In this document: positions 16,258 through 24,401 of the stretch, one piece after another
Layout: every line of letters starts with the position of its first letter
Numbering within the stretch: the stretch's first letter is position 1
Assembly: GCF_004346265.1 (NCBI RefSeq)
Contig: NZ_SMAP01000001.1
Coordinates: 62,001 to 126,000 of the forward strand
Source of the DNA: Thermomonas haemolytica
GTDB taxonomy: Bacteria > Pseudomonadota > Gammaproteobacteria > Xanthomonadales > Xanthomonadaceae
Direction: 5' to 3'
Length of the DNA: 64,000 nucleotides
Notes under the pieces: generated by a model
The model's input: the letters and a program-made list of their open reading frames with translations, nothing else
Told to the model about the DNA's origin: nothing
Database searches by the model: none
Program-made: the position numbers and the translations under genes

Positions 16258-16929
16258 TTACAGCCCCACCATCGGCTGCAGCTTGCGCGCCAGCCAACCG
16301 CGGAACTCCAGCGGGCCGTCGAGTGCGGCCACGCAGATGCAGGGTACGCCCGGCGAGGTCACCGGCTGGTGCTCCACGTCGCTGTCGAGGTCGGCCATGT
16401 CGCCGGGGCCGAAATGGCCCAGCTCGTCGTCGTAGGCGCCCTTCAGGATCTGGGTCAGCTCGCTGCCGCGGTGGCTGTGCACCGGCATGCTCTTGCCCGG
16501 TGCGATCTTGAGCAGGATCAGGGTGTCGCCGCTGGCCTTGGGCGCGCGGATCATGTGCACGCCCGGCGCCACCCAGCGCCAGCGCAACGCCTTCCAGCTC
16601 TTGCCGAAGTACGGCTGCAGCGGGCGCGGCAGGGCGTCCACCGGCGGCCGCGCCGGGGCCGTATCCGCCGCCGGCAGGGCCGGGGGCAGCGGCTGCTGCA
16701 GGCGCGAGAGCATGTCCGCGCGCAGGCGCTCGCCGCGGGCGGGGTCTTCCGCGCCCGGCTGCTGCTGCGCCAGCAGGCTGCCGCCCACGCGCTCGGCATC
16801 CGCCAGCTGGCGGCGGCAGTAGGCGCAGCCTTCCAGGTGGGTGTCGGCGACCGCCGCCATCTCCGGCGACAGCGCGCCGGCGGCATGGCTGACCAGGGTG
16901 GCCGGGTCGAGGTGGTGGCGCGGGATCAT
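16258..16929 (-). CDS. chrR: ChrR-like zinc anti-sigma factor with cupin domain
   Basis: A 223-residue anti-sigma factor. The N-terminal zinc anti-sigma domain has the H-x3-C-x2-C motif in THLEGCAYCRRQL; the C-terminal cupin (about 115-223) has PVHSHRGSELTQILKG and SDVEHQPVT as metal ligands. This two-domain layout is that of ChrR, which holds ECF11/RpoE inactive until singlet oxygen or peroxides act. Its ATG overlaps the sigma-factor stop (ATGA), so the two are made together. It is an inner-cytoplasmic soluble regulator with no membrane helix. Confidence 0.92.
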   Translation of the reverse strand: MIPRHHLDPATLVSHAAGALSPEMAAVADTHLEGCAYCRRQLADAERVGGSLLAQQQPGAEDPARGERLRADMLSRLQQPLPPALPAADTAPARPPVDALPRPLQPYFGKSWKALRWRWVAPGVHMIRAPKASGDTLILLKIAPGKSMPVHSHRGSELTQILKGAYDDELGHFGPGDMADLDSDVEHQPVTSPGVPCICVAALDGPLEFRGWLARKLQPMVGL

Positions 16930-17504
16930 ACGGACTCCTGCACGCTGGCCTGCAGGCGCTGGAAGGCCCGCCGGATCGAGGATTTCACGGTGCCCAGCGG
17001 CATCCCGAGCTCGTCGGAGATCTGCTGGTGGGATTTGGCTTCGAAGTACGACATGCGGATCAGGCGGGCCTGGATCGCCGACAGGCGGTCGATCCGTTCG
17101 TTGAGGTCGGCGTGCGCGGCAAAGCTCTCGGCCGAGGAGAAGGCGGGGTCTTCGGTTTCCTCCTCGCAGTCCAGTGCCGGCTCGATGTCCACCGCGATCC
17201 AGTGGTTCTCGCGGCGCAGGCGGTCGATGTGGAGGTTGCGTGCGATCCGGAACAGCCAGGTGGACAGCGTGCTGCGGCCGGCATCGTAGGTGTCGGCGCG
17301 CTGCCACAGCCGCAGCAGGGCCTCCTGCGCCAGTTCCTCGGCCACCGCCTCCGGCGCCCCCAGCCCGCGCAGGTACAGCCGCACGCGCGGGGCGAAGTGG
17401 TCGTAGATGCGCATGAAGCAGGCCTGGTCGCGGCGCAGCGCCACCGCCTGCATCTGACCGATCCAATAACCCGGTTCGCCGGGGCTTGCGTCGGCTATCG
17501 ACAT
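16926..17504 (-). CDS. rpoE: ECF sigma factor (RpoE/ECF11 type)
   Basis: A 192-residue extracytoplasmic-function sigma factor. Region 2 reads FMRIYDHFAPRVRLYLRGLG, EELAQEALLRLWQRADTYD and TWLFRIARNLHIDRLRREN; region 4 reads IRMSYFEAKSHQQISDELG and LGTVKSSIRRAFQRL. Together with the ChrR-like partner it matches the singlet-oxygen sigma factor of Rhodobacter sphaeroides. ATG 17504 fits the conserved start; an in-frame ATG at 17558 would add 18 residues and remains possible because the promoter lies upstream of both. It is autoregulated through the promoter at 17598-17625. Confidence 0.92.
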   Translation of the reverse strand: MSIADASPGEPGYWIGQMQAVALRRDQACFMRIYDHFAPRVRLYLRGLGAPEAVAEELAQEALLRLWQRADTYDAGRSTLSTWLFRIARNLHIDRLRRENHWIAVDIEPALDCEEETEDPAFSSAESFAAHADLNERIDRLSAIQARLIRMSYFEAKSHQQISDELGMPLGTVKSSIRRAFQRLQASVQESV

Positions 17505-17597
17505 GGCTCTGGCCGCCTCGAAGGGCGACAGGTCTCCATGGTGGGTGTTGGATCGCATGGTACGGGAGGCGACGCGGCTGGGGAATCTGGCCTGCAT

Positions 17598-17625
17598 TAC
17601 GCGCCCACGGGCTAATTGGATGCAG
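17598..17625 (-). promoter_or_regulatory. Autoregulatory ECF promoter of rpoE-chrR
   Basis: On the minus strand CTGCATCCAAT (17625-17615), then CGTA at 17601-17598, with 16 bases between TGCATCC and CGTA. The box CTGCATCCAAT is repeated exactly in the divergent plus-strand promoter at 17670. Confidence 0.8.
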
Positions 17626-17669
17626 CGCGGAGGCAGCGCACCCCGGGATTGCCGGCGGCGGCATGCCCC

Positions 17670-17697
17670 CTGCATCCAATCGGCGGCGCGAGGCGTA
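17670..17697 (+). promoter_or_regulatory. ECF promoter of the lipid-modification operon
   Basis: CTGCATCCAAT (17670-17680), with CGTA at 17694-17697; 16 bases separate TGCATCC from CGTA. It precedes the desaturase start by about 29 bases and probably drives all genes to 24937. The rest of the 17505-17725 gap holds no gene that I can see. Confidence 0.8.
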
Positions 17698-17725
17698 CAG
17701 CGGGCATTCCCCAAGGATGCCCGCG

Positions 17726-18682
17726 ATGCCCCAGGACCTGGCGACCGCCGCCCCGCCCTCCTCGCCGCCCCGGCTGGGGCACCGCCTGCGCCAATGGTTC
17801 GACAGCAGCGCGGTGGCGCCGGCGCAAGGGGCGGATGCCGACCGCATCGACTGGCTGCGGGTGCTGCCGTTCGTGCTGCTGCACCTGGGCTGCCTGGGCG
17901 TGCTGTGGGTGGGGGTCTCCCCGGTGGCGCTGGCGGTGGCGGTGGCGCTGTATGCGCTGCGCATGTTCGCGATCACCGCGTTCTACCACCGCTATTTCTC
18001 GCACCGGGCCTTTCGCACCTCGCGCGCGATGCAGCTGGCGTTCGCGCTGATCGGCGCCTCCAGCGTGCAGCGTGGCCCGTTGTGGTGGGCGGCCCACCAC
18101 CGCCACCACCACCGCCACTCGGATACCGCGCAGGACCCGCACTCGCCGCTGCACGGGTTCTGGCGCAGCCACATGGGCTGGTTCCTGACCCGCGGCGCGT
18201 TCGCCACCGACCTCAGCCGGGTCCCCGACCTCGCCCGCTACCCGGAACTGCGCTGGCTGGACCGCTTTGATGTGGCGGTGCCGCTGGCGCTGGCGGCCGG
18301 GTTGTTCGGGCTGGGCGCGCTGCTGCAGGCCCTGTGGCCGGAGCTGGGCACCAGCGGGATGCAGCTGCTGGCGTGGGGGTTCTTCGTGTCCACCGTGGTG
18401 CTGTTCCACGCCACGGTCACCATCAACTCGCTGGCGCACCGCTTCGGCAGCCGCCGCTTCCCCACCCGCGACGACAGCCGCAACAACCTGTGGCTGGCCC
18501 TGCTCACCTTCGGCGAGGGCTGGCACAACAACCACCATTTCTATTCCAGCAGCGCCCGCCAGGGGTTCCGCTGGTGGGAGATCGACCTGACCTGGTACGG
18601 GCTGCGCCTGCTGGCCGTGCTGGGGCTGGTGCGCGATCTCAAGCCGGTGCCCGCCTGGGTGCTGGACAAGGCGGAGCGCTGA
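17726..18682 (+). CDS. Membrane acyl-CoA/fatty acid desaturase
   Basis: A 318-residue membrane di-iron desaturase of the delta-9 type. The three His boxes are visible: HRYFSHR, HHRHHHRHSD and EGWHNNHHFYSS. Hydrophobic helices flank them (VLPFVLLHLGCLGVLWVGV, ALAVAVALYALRMFAI). It introduces double bonds into acyl chains in the inner membrane. AAGGA eight bases before ATG 17726 favours this start over the ATG at 17717. First gene of the ECF-driven lipid operon; the next gene starts two bases after its stop codon begins downstream. Loss of fluidity or provision of unsaturated substrate for cyclopropanation is the likely role. Confidence 0.9.
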   Translation: MPQDLATAAPPSSPPRLGHRLRQWFDSSAVAPAQGADADRIDWLRVLPFVLLHLGCLGVLWVGVSPVALAVAVALYALRMFAITAFYHRYFSHRAFRTSRAMQLAFALIGASSVQRGPLWWAAHHRHHHRHSDTAQDPHSPLHGFWRSHMGWFLTRGAFATDLSRVPDLARYPELRWLDRFDVAVPLALAAGLFGLGALLQALWPELGTSGMQLLAWGFFVSTVVLFHATVTINSLAHRFGSRRFPTRDDSRNNLWLALLTFGEGWHNNHHFYSSSARQGFRWWEIDLTWYGLRLLAVLGLVRDLKPVPAWVLDKAER

Positions 18683-18683
18683 C

Positions 18684-19952
18684 ATGCGGATCGCCATCGT
18701 CGGGTCCGGCATCTCCGGGCTGGCCAGCGCCTGGCTGCTGTCGCAGGCGCACGAGGTGGTGCTGTTCGAGGCCGAGGATTACCTCGGCGGCCATACCCAT
18801 ACCCATGCGGTCGAACAGGCCGGGCGCCGTTACGCGGTGGACACCGGCTTCATCGTCCACAACCCGGTGCACTACCCGCTGCTGACGCGGCTGTTCGACG
18901 ACCTCGGGGTAGCCACCCAGCCCACCACCATGAGCTTCTCGGTGCACGATGCGCGCACCGGGCTGGAATACAACGCCACCTCCCTCGACGGCCTGTTCTG
19001 CCAGCGCCGCAACCTGTTCTCGCCGCGCTTCCTGGGCATGGTGCGCGACCTGCTGCGGTTCTACCGGCAGGCCCCGCAGCTGCTGCAGGGCGACGGGCCG
19101 GGGCCGACCCTGGGCGACTGGCTGGAGGCCAACGGCTACGGCGAGGCCTTCCGCGACCTGCATTTGGTGCCGATGGCCTCGGCGCTGTGGTCCTCGCCGC
19201 CGCAGCAGATCCTGCAGTTCCCGGCGCGCTACCTGGTGCAGTTCATGGCCAACCACCAGATGCTGCAGGTCAGCGGCCGCCCCGAGTGGCGGGTGGTGCG
19301 CGGCGGCTCGTCCACCTATGTTGCCGCGTTGCGCGCGCGCTGGCAGGTGCACGAGCGCCTGCGCTGCCCGGTGCGGGCGATCCGGCGCAACGGCCACGGC
19401 GTGCTGGTGGACAGCCGGATCGCCAACGGCGAGCGCTTCGACCACGTGGTGCTGGCCTGCCACAGCGACCAGTCCCTGGCGCTACTGGCGGATGCCAGCG
19501 CGGACGAGCGCGACATCCTCGGCGCCATCCCCTACCAACGCAACGAAGTGGTGCTGCACACCGATGCGCGCCTGCTGCCGGTCAACCGCAAGGCCTGGGC
19601 GGCGTGGAACGCATACGTGCCGGCCGCGCCTGATGCGCCGTGCACGGTCAGCTATTGCATGAACCTGCTGCAGGGCCTGCAGTCGCCCGAGCCCTTCGTG
19701 GTGACGCTCAACCGCAGCGAGGCGATCGACCCGGCCAAGGTGCTGCGCAAGATCACCTATCACCACCCCGTGTACACCCCGCTGTCGGTGGCGGCGCAGC
19801 GCCGGCGGGCGCAGATCCAGGGCGTCAACCGCACCTGGTTCGCCGGCGCCTATTGGGGCTGGGGCTTCCACGAGGACGGCATGCGCAGCGCGGTGGAAGT
19901 GGCCCACGGGCTGGGCGCGGGCTGGCCCGATGCGCGCAGGGGCGCGGCGTGA
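18684..19952 (+). CDS. FAD-dependent oxidoreductase (amine-oxidase fold)
   Basis: A 422-residue protein starting MRIAIVGSGISGLASAWLLS, the FAD-binding dinucleotide fold, then LFEAEDYLGGHTHTH and VDTGFIVHNPVHYPLL. The C-terminal FAGAYWGWGFHEDGMRSAV is typical of the NAD(P)/FAD proteins that accompany DUF1365 and cyclopropane synthase genes. In Rhodobacter, genes of this kind in the singlet-oxygen regulon help convert methylated fatty acids toward furan fatty acids; equivalence here is an inference. One base after the desaturase, and overlapping DUF1365 by four bases (GTGA). Confidence 0.85.
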   Translation: MRIAIVGSGISGLASAWLLSQAHEVVLFEAEDYLGGHTHTHAVEQAGRRYAVDTGFIVHNPVHYPLLTRLFDDLGVATQPTTMSFSVHDARTGLEYNATSLDGLFCQRRNLFSPRFLGMVRDLLRFYRQAPQLLQGDGPGPTLGDWLEANGYGEAFRDLHLVPMASALWSSPPQQILQFPARYLVQFMANHQMLQVSGRPEWRVVRGGSSTYVAALRARWQVHERLRCPVRAIRRNGHGVLVDSRIANGERFDHVVLACHSDQSLALLADASADERDILGAIPYQRNEVVLHTDARLLPVNRKAWAAWNAYVPAAPDAPCTVSYCMNLLQGLQSPEPFVVTLNRSEAIDPAKVLRKITYHHPVYTPLSVAAQRRRAQIQGVNRTWFAGAYWGWGFHEDGMRSAVEVAHGLGAGWPDARRGAA

Positions 19953-20725
19953 GCGCGCCGCTGCACAGCGCGGTGTACGAAGGCCGGGTCCGGCACCGCC
20001 GGCATGCGCCGCATCCGCATGCGTTCGCCTACCGCATGGCGCAGCTGTACCTGGACCTGGACGAGATCGACCGTGTCTTCCGCGGCCGCTGGCTGTGGTC
20101 GGCCGGACGCCGCAACCTCGCCGAGTTCCGCCGCGCCGATTTCCTCGGCCCGAGCGACCGCCCGTTGAAGGAAGCAGTGAAGGACCGGGTGGAGGCCGCC
20201 ACCGGCGAGCGCCCGGCCGGCCCGGTGCGGCTGCTCACGCACCTGCGCTACGCCGGGCTGGTGTTCAACCCGGTCAGCTTCTATTACTGCTTCGCGGCCG
20301 ACGGCGCGACCCTGCACAGCATCGTCGCCGAGATCACCAACACGCCCTGGCTGGAGCGCCATGCCTACGTGCTGCCGGTGGCGCAGGCCCGCGCGCAGGG
20401 CCGCATCCTGCGCTGGGAGTTTGCCAAGACCTTCCACGTCTCCCCCTTCATCGGCATGCAGCGCCGCTACGACTGGCGCCTGAGCGTCCCCGGCGACGAC
20501 CTGCAGGTGCACATGGACGTGCTGGATGCCGACGGCCGCGAGTTCGACGCCCACCTTTCGCTGCAACGCCTGCCGCTGGGCGCCGCCTCGCTGGCGCGGG
20601 TGCTGTGGCGCTATCCGCTGATGACCGCGCAGGTGGTCGCCGCGATCTACTGGCAGGCGCTGCGGCTGCGCCTGAAGCACACCCCCTTCCACGACCACCC
20701 CCGCCTGTCCGGAGGCCGCCCATGA
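19949..20725 (+). CDS. DUF1365 protein
   Basis: A 258-residue DUF1365 protein: SAVYEGRVRHRRHAPHPHAF, YRMAQLYLDLDEID, LLTHLRYAGLVFNPVSFYYC and ILRWEFAKTFHVSPFIGM. The family is almost always encoded between an FAD oxidoreductase and a cyclopropane-fatty-acid synthase, exactly as here, but its biochemical role is not settled. The start is GTG 19949, overlapping the preceding stop; its own stop overlaps the next ATG. No signal peptide is evident. Confidence 0.88.
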   Translation: MSAPLHSAVYEGRVRHRRHAPHPHAFAYRMAQLYLDLDEIDRVFRGRWLWSAGRRNLAEFRRADFLGPSDRPLKEAVKDRVEAATGERPAGPVRLLTHLRYAGLVFNPVSFYYCFAADGATLHSIVAEITNTPWLERHAYVLPVAQARAQGRILRWEFAKTFHVSPFIGMQRRYDWRLSVPGDDLQVHMDVLDADGREFDAHLSLQRLPLGAASLARVLWRYPLMTAQVVAAIYWQALRLRLKHTPFHDHPRLSGGRP

Positions 20726-21978
20726 GCGCGATCGTCGAACGCGACGCCACGTCCCCCCGCTTCAGCGCCTTCGAGCGCTTCCTGCGCGACCGCCTGCTGC
20801 AGCGCCTGGCCGGCTTCGGCCACGGCCGGCTGGAAGTGCGCGATGCGCTCGGCACGCTTGCGTTCGGGCGTGCCGGCGACGGCCCCGAGGTCACACTGGA
20901 GGTGCTGGACCCGGGGTTCTACCGCATGCTTGCCACCCACGGCAGCGTGGGGGCCGGCGAGGCCTACATGGATGGCCTGTGGCGCTGCAGCGACCTGGTT
21001 GGGCTGGTGCGCCTGCTGGTGCGCAACCGCGACCTGCTGGACGGCATGGAAACCGGCAGCGCGCGCCTGGGCGGGCTGGCGATGAAGGCACTGCACCTGC
21101 TCCGCCGCAATACCCGCGACGGCAGCCGGCGCAACATCGCCGCCCACTACGACCTCGGCAACGACTTCTTCCGGCTGTTTTTGTCCTCCGACCTGATGTA
21201 CTCCTCGGCCTACTGGGCCGGCGCGGACGATACCCTGGAGACGGCCTCCACCCGCAAGCTGGACCTGATCTGCCGCAAGCTGGCCCTCGGCCCTGACGAC
21301 CACGTGCTGGAGATCGGCACCGGCTGGGGCGGCTTTGCCCTGCACGCCGCCCACCACTACGGCTGCCGGGTCACCACTACCACCATCTCGCGCGAGCAGT
21401 ACGAACTGGCTGCCCAGCGCGTGCGCGAGGCCGGGCTGGAGGACCGCATCACCCTGCTGCAGTCGGACTACCGCGATCTCACCGGCCAGTACGACAAGCT
21501 GGTGTCGATCGAGATGATCGAGGCGATCGGCGCCGAATACCAGCCGGCCTACTTCGGCCAGATCGGGCGCCTGCTCAAGCCCGAGGGACTGGCGCTGGTG
21601 CAGGCCATCACCATCGAGGACCACCGCTACCAGCAAGCGCTGCAGTCGGTGGACTTCATCAAGCGCTTCATCTTCCCCGGCTGCTTCATCCCGTCCGTTA
21701 GCGCGATGCTTCAGGCCAAGACCCGCAGCAGCGACCTCGCGCTGGTGGGGCTGGAGGATTTCGGGCTGTCGTATGCGCGCACCCTCAAGGCCTGGCGCGA
21801 GCGCTTCCTGGCGCACCTGGCGGAGGTGCGGGCGCAGGGCTTCGATGAGCGTTTCATCCGCATGTGGGAGTTCTACCTCGCGTACTGCGAGGGCGGCTTC
21901 CGCGAGCGTTCGATCGGCGTTTCGCACCTGCTGCTGGCGAGGCCCGGCTGGCGTCCGCCGGGCGCGGAGGCGGCATGA
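20722..21978 (+). CDS. cfa: Cyclopropane-fatty-acyl-phospholipid synthase
   Basis: A 418-residue SAM-dependent enzyme that methylenates double bonds of membrane phospholipid acyl chains. Motifs: NIAAHYDLGNDFFRLFLSSD, LMYSSAYW, VLEIGTGWGGFALHAA (SAM site), SIEMIEAIGAEYQPAYF and FIKRFIFPGCFIPS. Length and order are those of the Cfa family. It lies in a chain of four-base overlaps with DUF1365 and DUF2878, under the ECF promoter, so cyclopropanation is part of the stress response. Confidence 0.93.
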   Translation: MSAIVERDATSPRFSAFERFLRDRLLQRLAGFGHGRLEVRDALGTLAFGRAGDGPEVTLEVLDPGFYRMLATHGSVGAGEAYMDGLWRCSDLVGLVRLLVRNRDLLDGMETGSARLGGLAMKALHLLRRNTRDGSRRNIAAHYDLGNDFFRLFLSSDLMYSSAYWAGADDTLETASTRKLDLICRKLALGPDDHVLEIGTGWGGFALHAAHHYGCRVTTTTISREQYELAAQRVREAGLEDRITLLQSDYRDLTGQYDKLVSIEMIEAIGAEYQPAYFGQIGRLLKPEGLALVQAITIEDHRYQQALQSVDFIKRFIFPGCFIPSVSAMLQAKTRSSDLALVGLEDFGLSYARTLKAWRERFLAHLAEVRAQGFDERFIRMWEFYLAYCEGGFRERSIGVSHLLLARPGWRPPGAEAA

Positions 21979-22517
21979 GCTTCTGGCTGACCCTGCTGGC
22001 CTACCAGGCCACCTGGTTCGTGGCGGTGATCGGCGCCGGCCACGGCCTGTGGTGGCCGGGCGTGGCCGCGGCGGCGCTGTTCGCGGCGTGGCGGCTGGCC
22101 ATGTCGCCGCAGCGCGCGCTGGAGCTGCGGCTGGTGCTGGCCGCGCTGGCGCTGGGGCTGGTGCTGGAAACCCTGTGGGTGCGCAGCGGGCTGCTGGAAT
22201 ACCACGCCGGCTGGCCGTGGCTGGATGCACCGGGCTGGATCCTGGCGCTGTGGCTGGCGTTCGCGCTGACCGTGCTGCCGCTGCTCGGCTACCTGCAGCG
22301 GCATCTCGGTCTGGCCGCGCTGCTGGGCGCCATCGGCGGCCCGCTGGCGTATTGGGGCGCGGCGCGCGGCTGGGGCGTGGCGCGCTTCCCCGATCCGGCC
22401 TGGCATGGCCTGTTGGCACTGGGCGCCGGCTGGGCGCTGGCGATGCCGCTGCTGGCCTGGCTGGCGCGCCGCGGGTTGCAGGCACGCAACACGATGGGAG
22501 GTGTGGCATGCACGTGA
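21975..22517 (+). CDS. DUF2878 membrane protein
   Basis: A 180-residue polytopic membrane protein with about five or six helices and the segment VLETLWVRSGLLEYHAGWPWLDAPGW, which marks DUF2878. It is found in the same cfa gene clusters of many proteobacteria; its function is unknown. It overlaps cfa by four bases and the next gene by ten. Confidence 0.82.
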   Translation: MSFWLTLLAYQATWFVAVIGAGHGLWWPGVAAAALFAAWRLAMSPQRALELRLVLAALALGLVLETLWVRSGLLEYHAGWPWLDAPGWILALWLAFALTVLPLLGYLQRHLGLAALLGAIGGPLAYWGAARGWGVARFPDPAWHGLLALGAGWALAMPLLAWLARRGLQARNTMGGVACT

Positions 22518-23302
22518 TGCCGTGGGCCATCGGCCAGGGCGGCCAGTTGCTGGCGCTGTGGCTGTTCATGGTGGTGGTGATGACGCTGGGCTGGGCCTGG
22601 CAGCAGCGCCACGCTAATGCCGGGATCGTGGACGTGCTGTGGGCGTTCGGGCTGGCCTGCGCGGCGGTGTGGATGGCCGTGGCCGGCAGCGGCGCGCCGA
22701 CGGCGCGGCTGTTGGTGGGCGTGCTGGGCGCGGCTTGGGGCCTGCGCCTGGCGCTGCACCTGTGGGTGCGCGTGCGCGGCGAGGCCGAGGACGGCCGCTA
22801 CCGCGCGCTGCGCGAGCACTGGCAGGGCCGGCAGTGGAAGTTCTTCGCCTTCTTCCAGTTCCAGGCGCTGCTGGTGGTGCTGTTCGCGCTGCCGTGGCTG
22901 GCGGTGGCCGGGCACCCTGCCCCCGCGGCCTGGCAGCTGGGGCTGGCGCTGGCCGTCTGGATCGTGGCGGTGGCCGGCGAAGCGCTGGCCGATGCGCAGC
23001 TGGCGCGCTTCCGCAATGATCCGGGCAATCGCGGCAAGACCTGCCGCAGCGGCCTGTGGCGCTATTCGCGGCATCCCAACTACTTCTTCGAATGGCTGCA
23101 CTGGTGCAGCTACGCGATCGCCGCGATCGGCGCGCCGCTGGCCTGGCTGGGGCTGCTCGGGCCGGTGGTGATGTACCTGTTCCTGCGCTTCATCAGCGGC
23201 ATTCCCTTTACCGAACAGCAAGCGTTGCGCAGCCGCGGCGAGGACTACCGCGACTACCAGCGGCGCACGCCGATGCTGTTTCCCTGGTTTCCCAAAAACT
23301 AA
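22508..23302 (+). CDS. DUF1295 membrane protein (steroid 5-alpha-reductase-like)
   Basis: A 264-residue membrane protein with roughly seven helices. The C-terminal part has the DUF1295 signature GLWRYSRHPNYFFEWLHWCS and FTEQQALRSRGEDYRDYQRR. The fold is related to isoprenylcysteine methyltransferases and steroid 5-alpha reductases, suggesting a NADPH-dependent reductase or SAM enzyme acting in the lipid bilayer. Its position between two cyclopropane-synthase-type genes ties it to fatty acid modification; the substrate is not known. Confidence 0.85.
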   Translation: MHVMPWAIGQGGQLLALWLFMVVVMTLGWAWQQRHANAGIVDVLWAFGLACAAVWMAVAGSGAPTARLLVGVLGAAWGLRLALHLWVRVRGEAEDGRYRALREHWQGRQWKFFAFFQFQALLVVLFALPWLAVAGHPAPAAWQLGLALAVWIVAVAGEALADAQLARFRNDPGNRGKTCRSGLWRYSRHPNYFFEWLHWCSYAIAAIGAPLAWLGLLGPVVMYLFLRFISGIPFTEQQALRSRGEDYRDYQRRTPMLFPWFPKN

Positions 23303-23321
23303 AACCGTTCCGGAGCCCGCC

Positions 23322-24401
23322 ATGAGCACCGTCATGTCCGAACAGGCCGTTCTGCCGAAAGACCGCCCCGCCCCCGGCCTGCTGGGGCTGGCCGAACGCG
23401 GCTGGCTGCCGGATGCCGCGATCCGCACCGGCATCCGCCGCCTGTGCGAACAGCGCCTGAAGGAAGAGCTGGCCGGCGGCGTGGAGGCCCAGTCCGCGCG
23501 CCAGCGCGAGCGCCTGGACCTGCTGCGCGCCAGCCCGCTGGCGATCGAGACCGAGGCCGCCAATGCCCAGCACTACGAGCTGCCGCCGGCGTTCTTCACC
23601 CATTGTCTCGGTCCGCGCCTCAAATACTCCTGCTGCTACTACCCGCAGGGCGATGAAACCCTGGCCGAGGCCGAGGAGGCGATGCTGGCGCTGTACTGCG
23701 AGCGCGCCGGGCTGGCCGACGGCCAGGACATCCTGGAGCTGGGCTGCGGCTGGGGCTCGCTCACGCTGTGGATGGCCAAGTACTTCCCGAACGCGCGCAT
23801 CACCGCGGTCTCCAATTCCAACGGCCAGCGCGGCTTCATCGAGGCGCGCTGCCGCGAGCGAGGGATCGGCAACGTGCAGGTGCTCACCCGCGACGTGAAC
23901 ACGCTGGCGCTGCCGGAGTCCGCCTACGACCGCTGCGTGTCGATCGAGATGTTCGAGCACATGCGCAACTACGAGAGCCTGCTGGCGCGGATCGGCAGCT
24001 GGCTGCGCCCGGGCGGGCGGCTGTTCGTGCACATCTTCGCCCACCGCACCCTGCTCTACCCGTTCGAGACCGAAGGCGAAGACAACTGGATGGGCCGGCA
24101 TTTCTTCACCGGCGGGCTGATGCCGGCGGCCGACACCCTGCTGCATTTCCAGCAGGCGCTGAAGATCCGCCAGCAGTGGCTGGTGGACGGCACCCACTAC
24201 GAGAAGACCGCCAACCACTGGCTGCAGGCGCAGGACGCCCACCGCGAGGAGGTGATGGCGGTGCTGCGAAAGGCCTACGGCGATGCCGCCGGGCTGTGGT
24301 TCCAGCGCTGGCGGATGTTCTGGATGGCCTGCGCCGAGCTGTTCGGCTACGCGGATGGACAGGAATGGCTGGTGTCGCACTACCTGTTCGAGCGCGCCTG
24401 A
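23322..24401 (+). CDS. SAM methyltransferase, cyclopropane-synthase family
   Basis: A 359-residue SAM methyltransferase: YELPPAFFTHCLGPRLKYSC, DILELGCGWGSLTLWMAKYF (SAM site) and CVSIEMFEHMRNYESLLARI. It differs from Cfa in its short N-terminus and is closer to the coclaurine-N-methyltransferase-like branch that accompanies DUF1295. In the Rhodobacter singlet-oxygen regulon a related methyltransferase acts in furan fatty acid synthesis; that is a possible role here. The ATG at 23322 follows CCGGAG. A lipocalin gene begins within its last 37 bases. Confidence 0.85.
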   Translation: MSTVMSEQAVLPKDRPAPGLLGLAERGWLPDAAIRTGIRRLCEQRLKEELAGGVEAQSARQRERLDLLRASPLAIETEAANAQHYELPPAFFTHCLGPRLKYSCCYYPQGDETLAEAEEAMLALYCERAGLADGQDILELGCGWGSLTLWMAKYFPNARITAVSNSNGQRGFIEARCRERGIGNVQVLTRDVNTLALPESAYDRCVSIEMFEHMRNYESLLARIGSWLRPGGRLFVHIFAHRTLLYPFETEGEDNWMGRHFFTGGLMPAADTLLHFQQALKIRQQWLVDGTHYEKTANHWLQAQDAHREEVMAVLRKAYGDAAGLWFQRWRMFWMACAELFGYADGQEWLVSHYLFERA

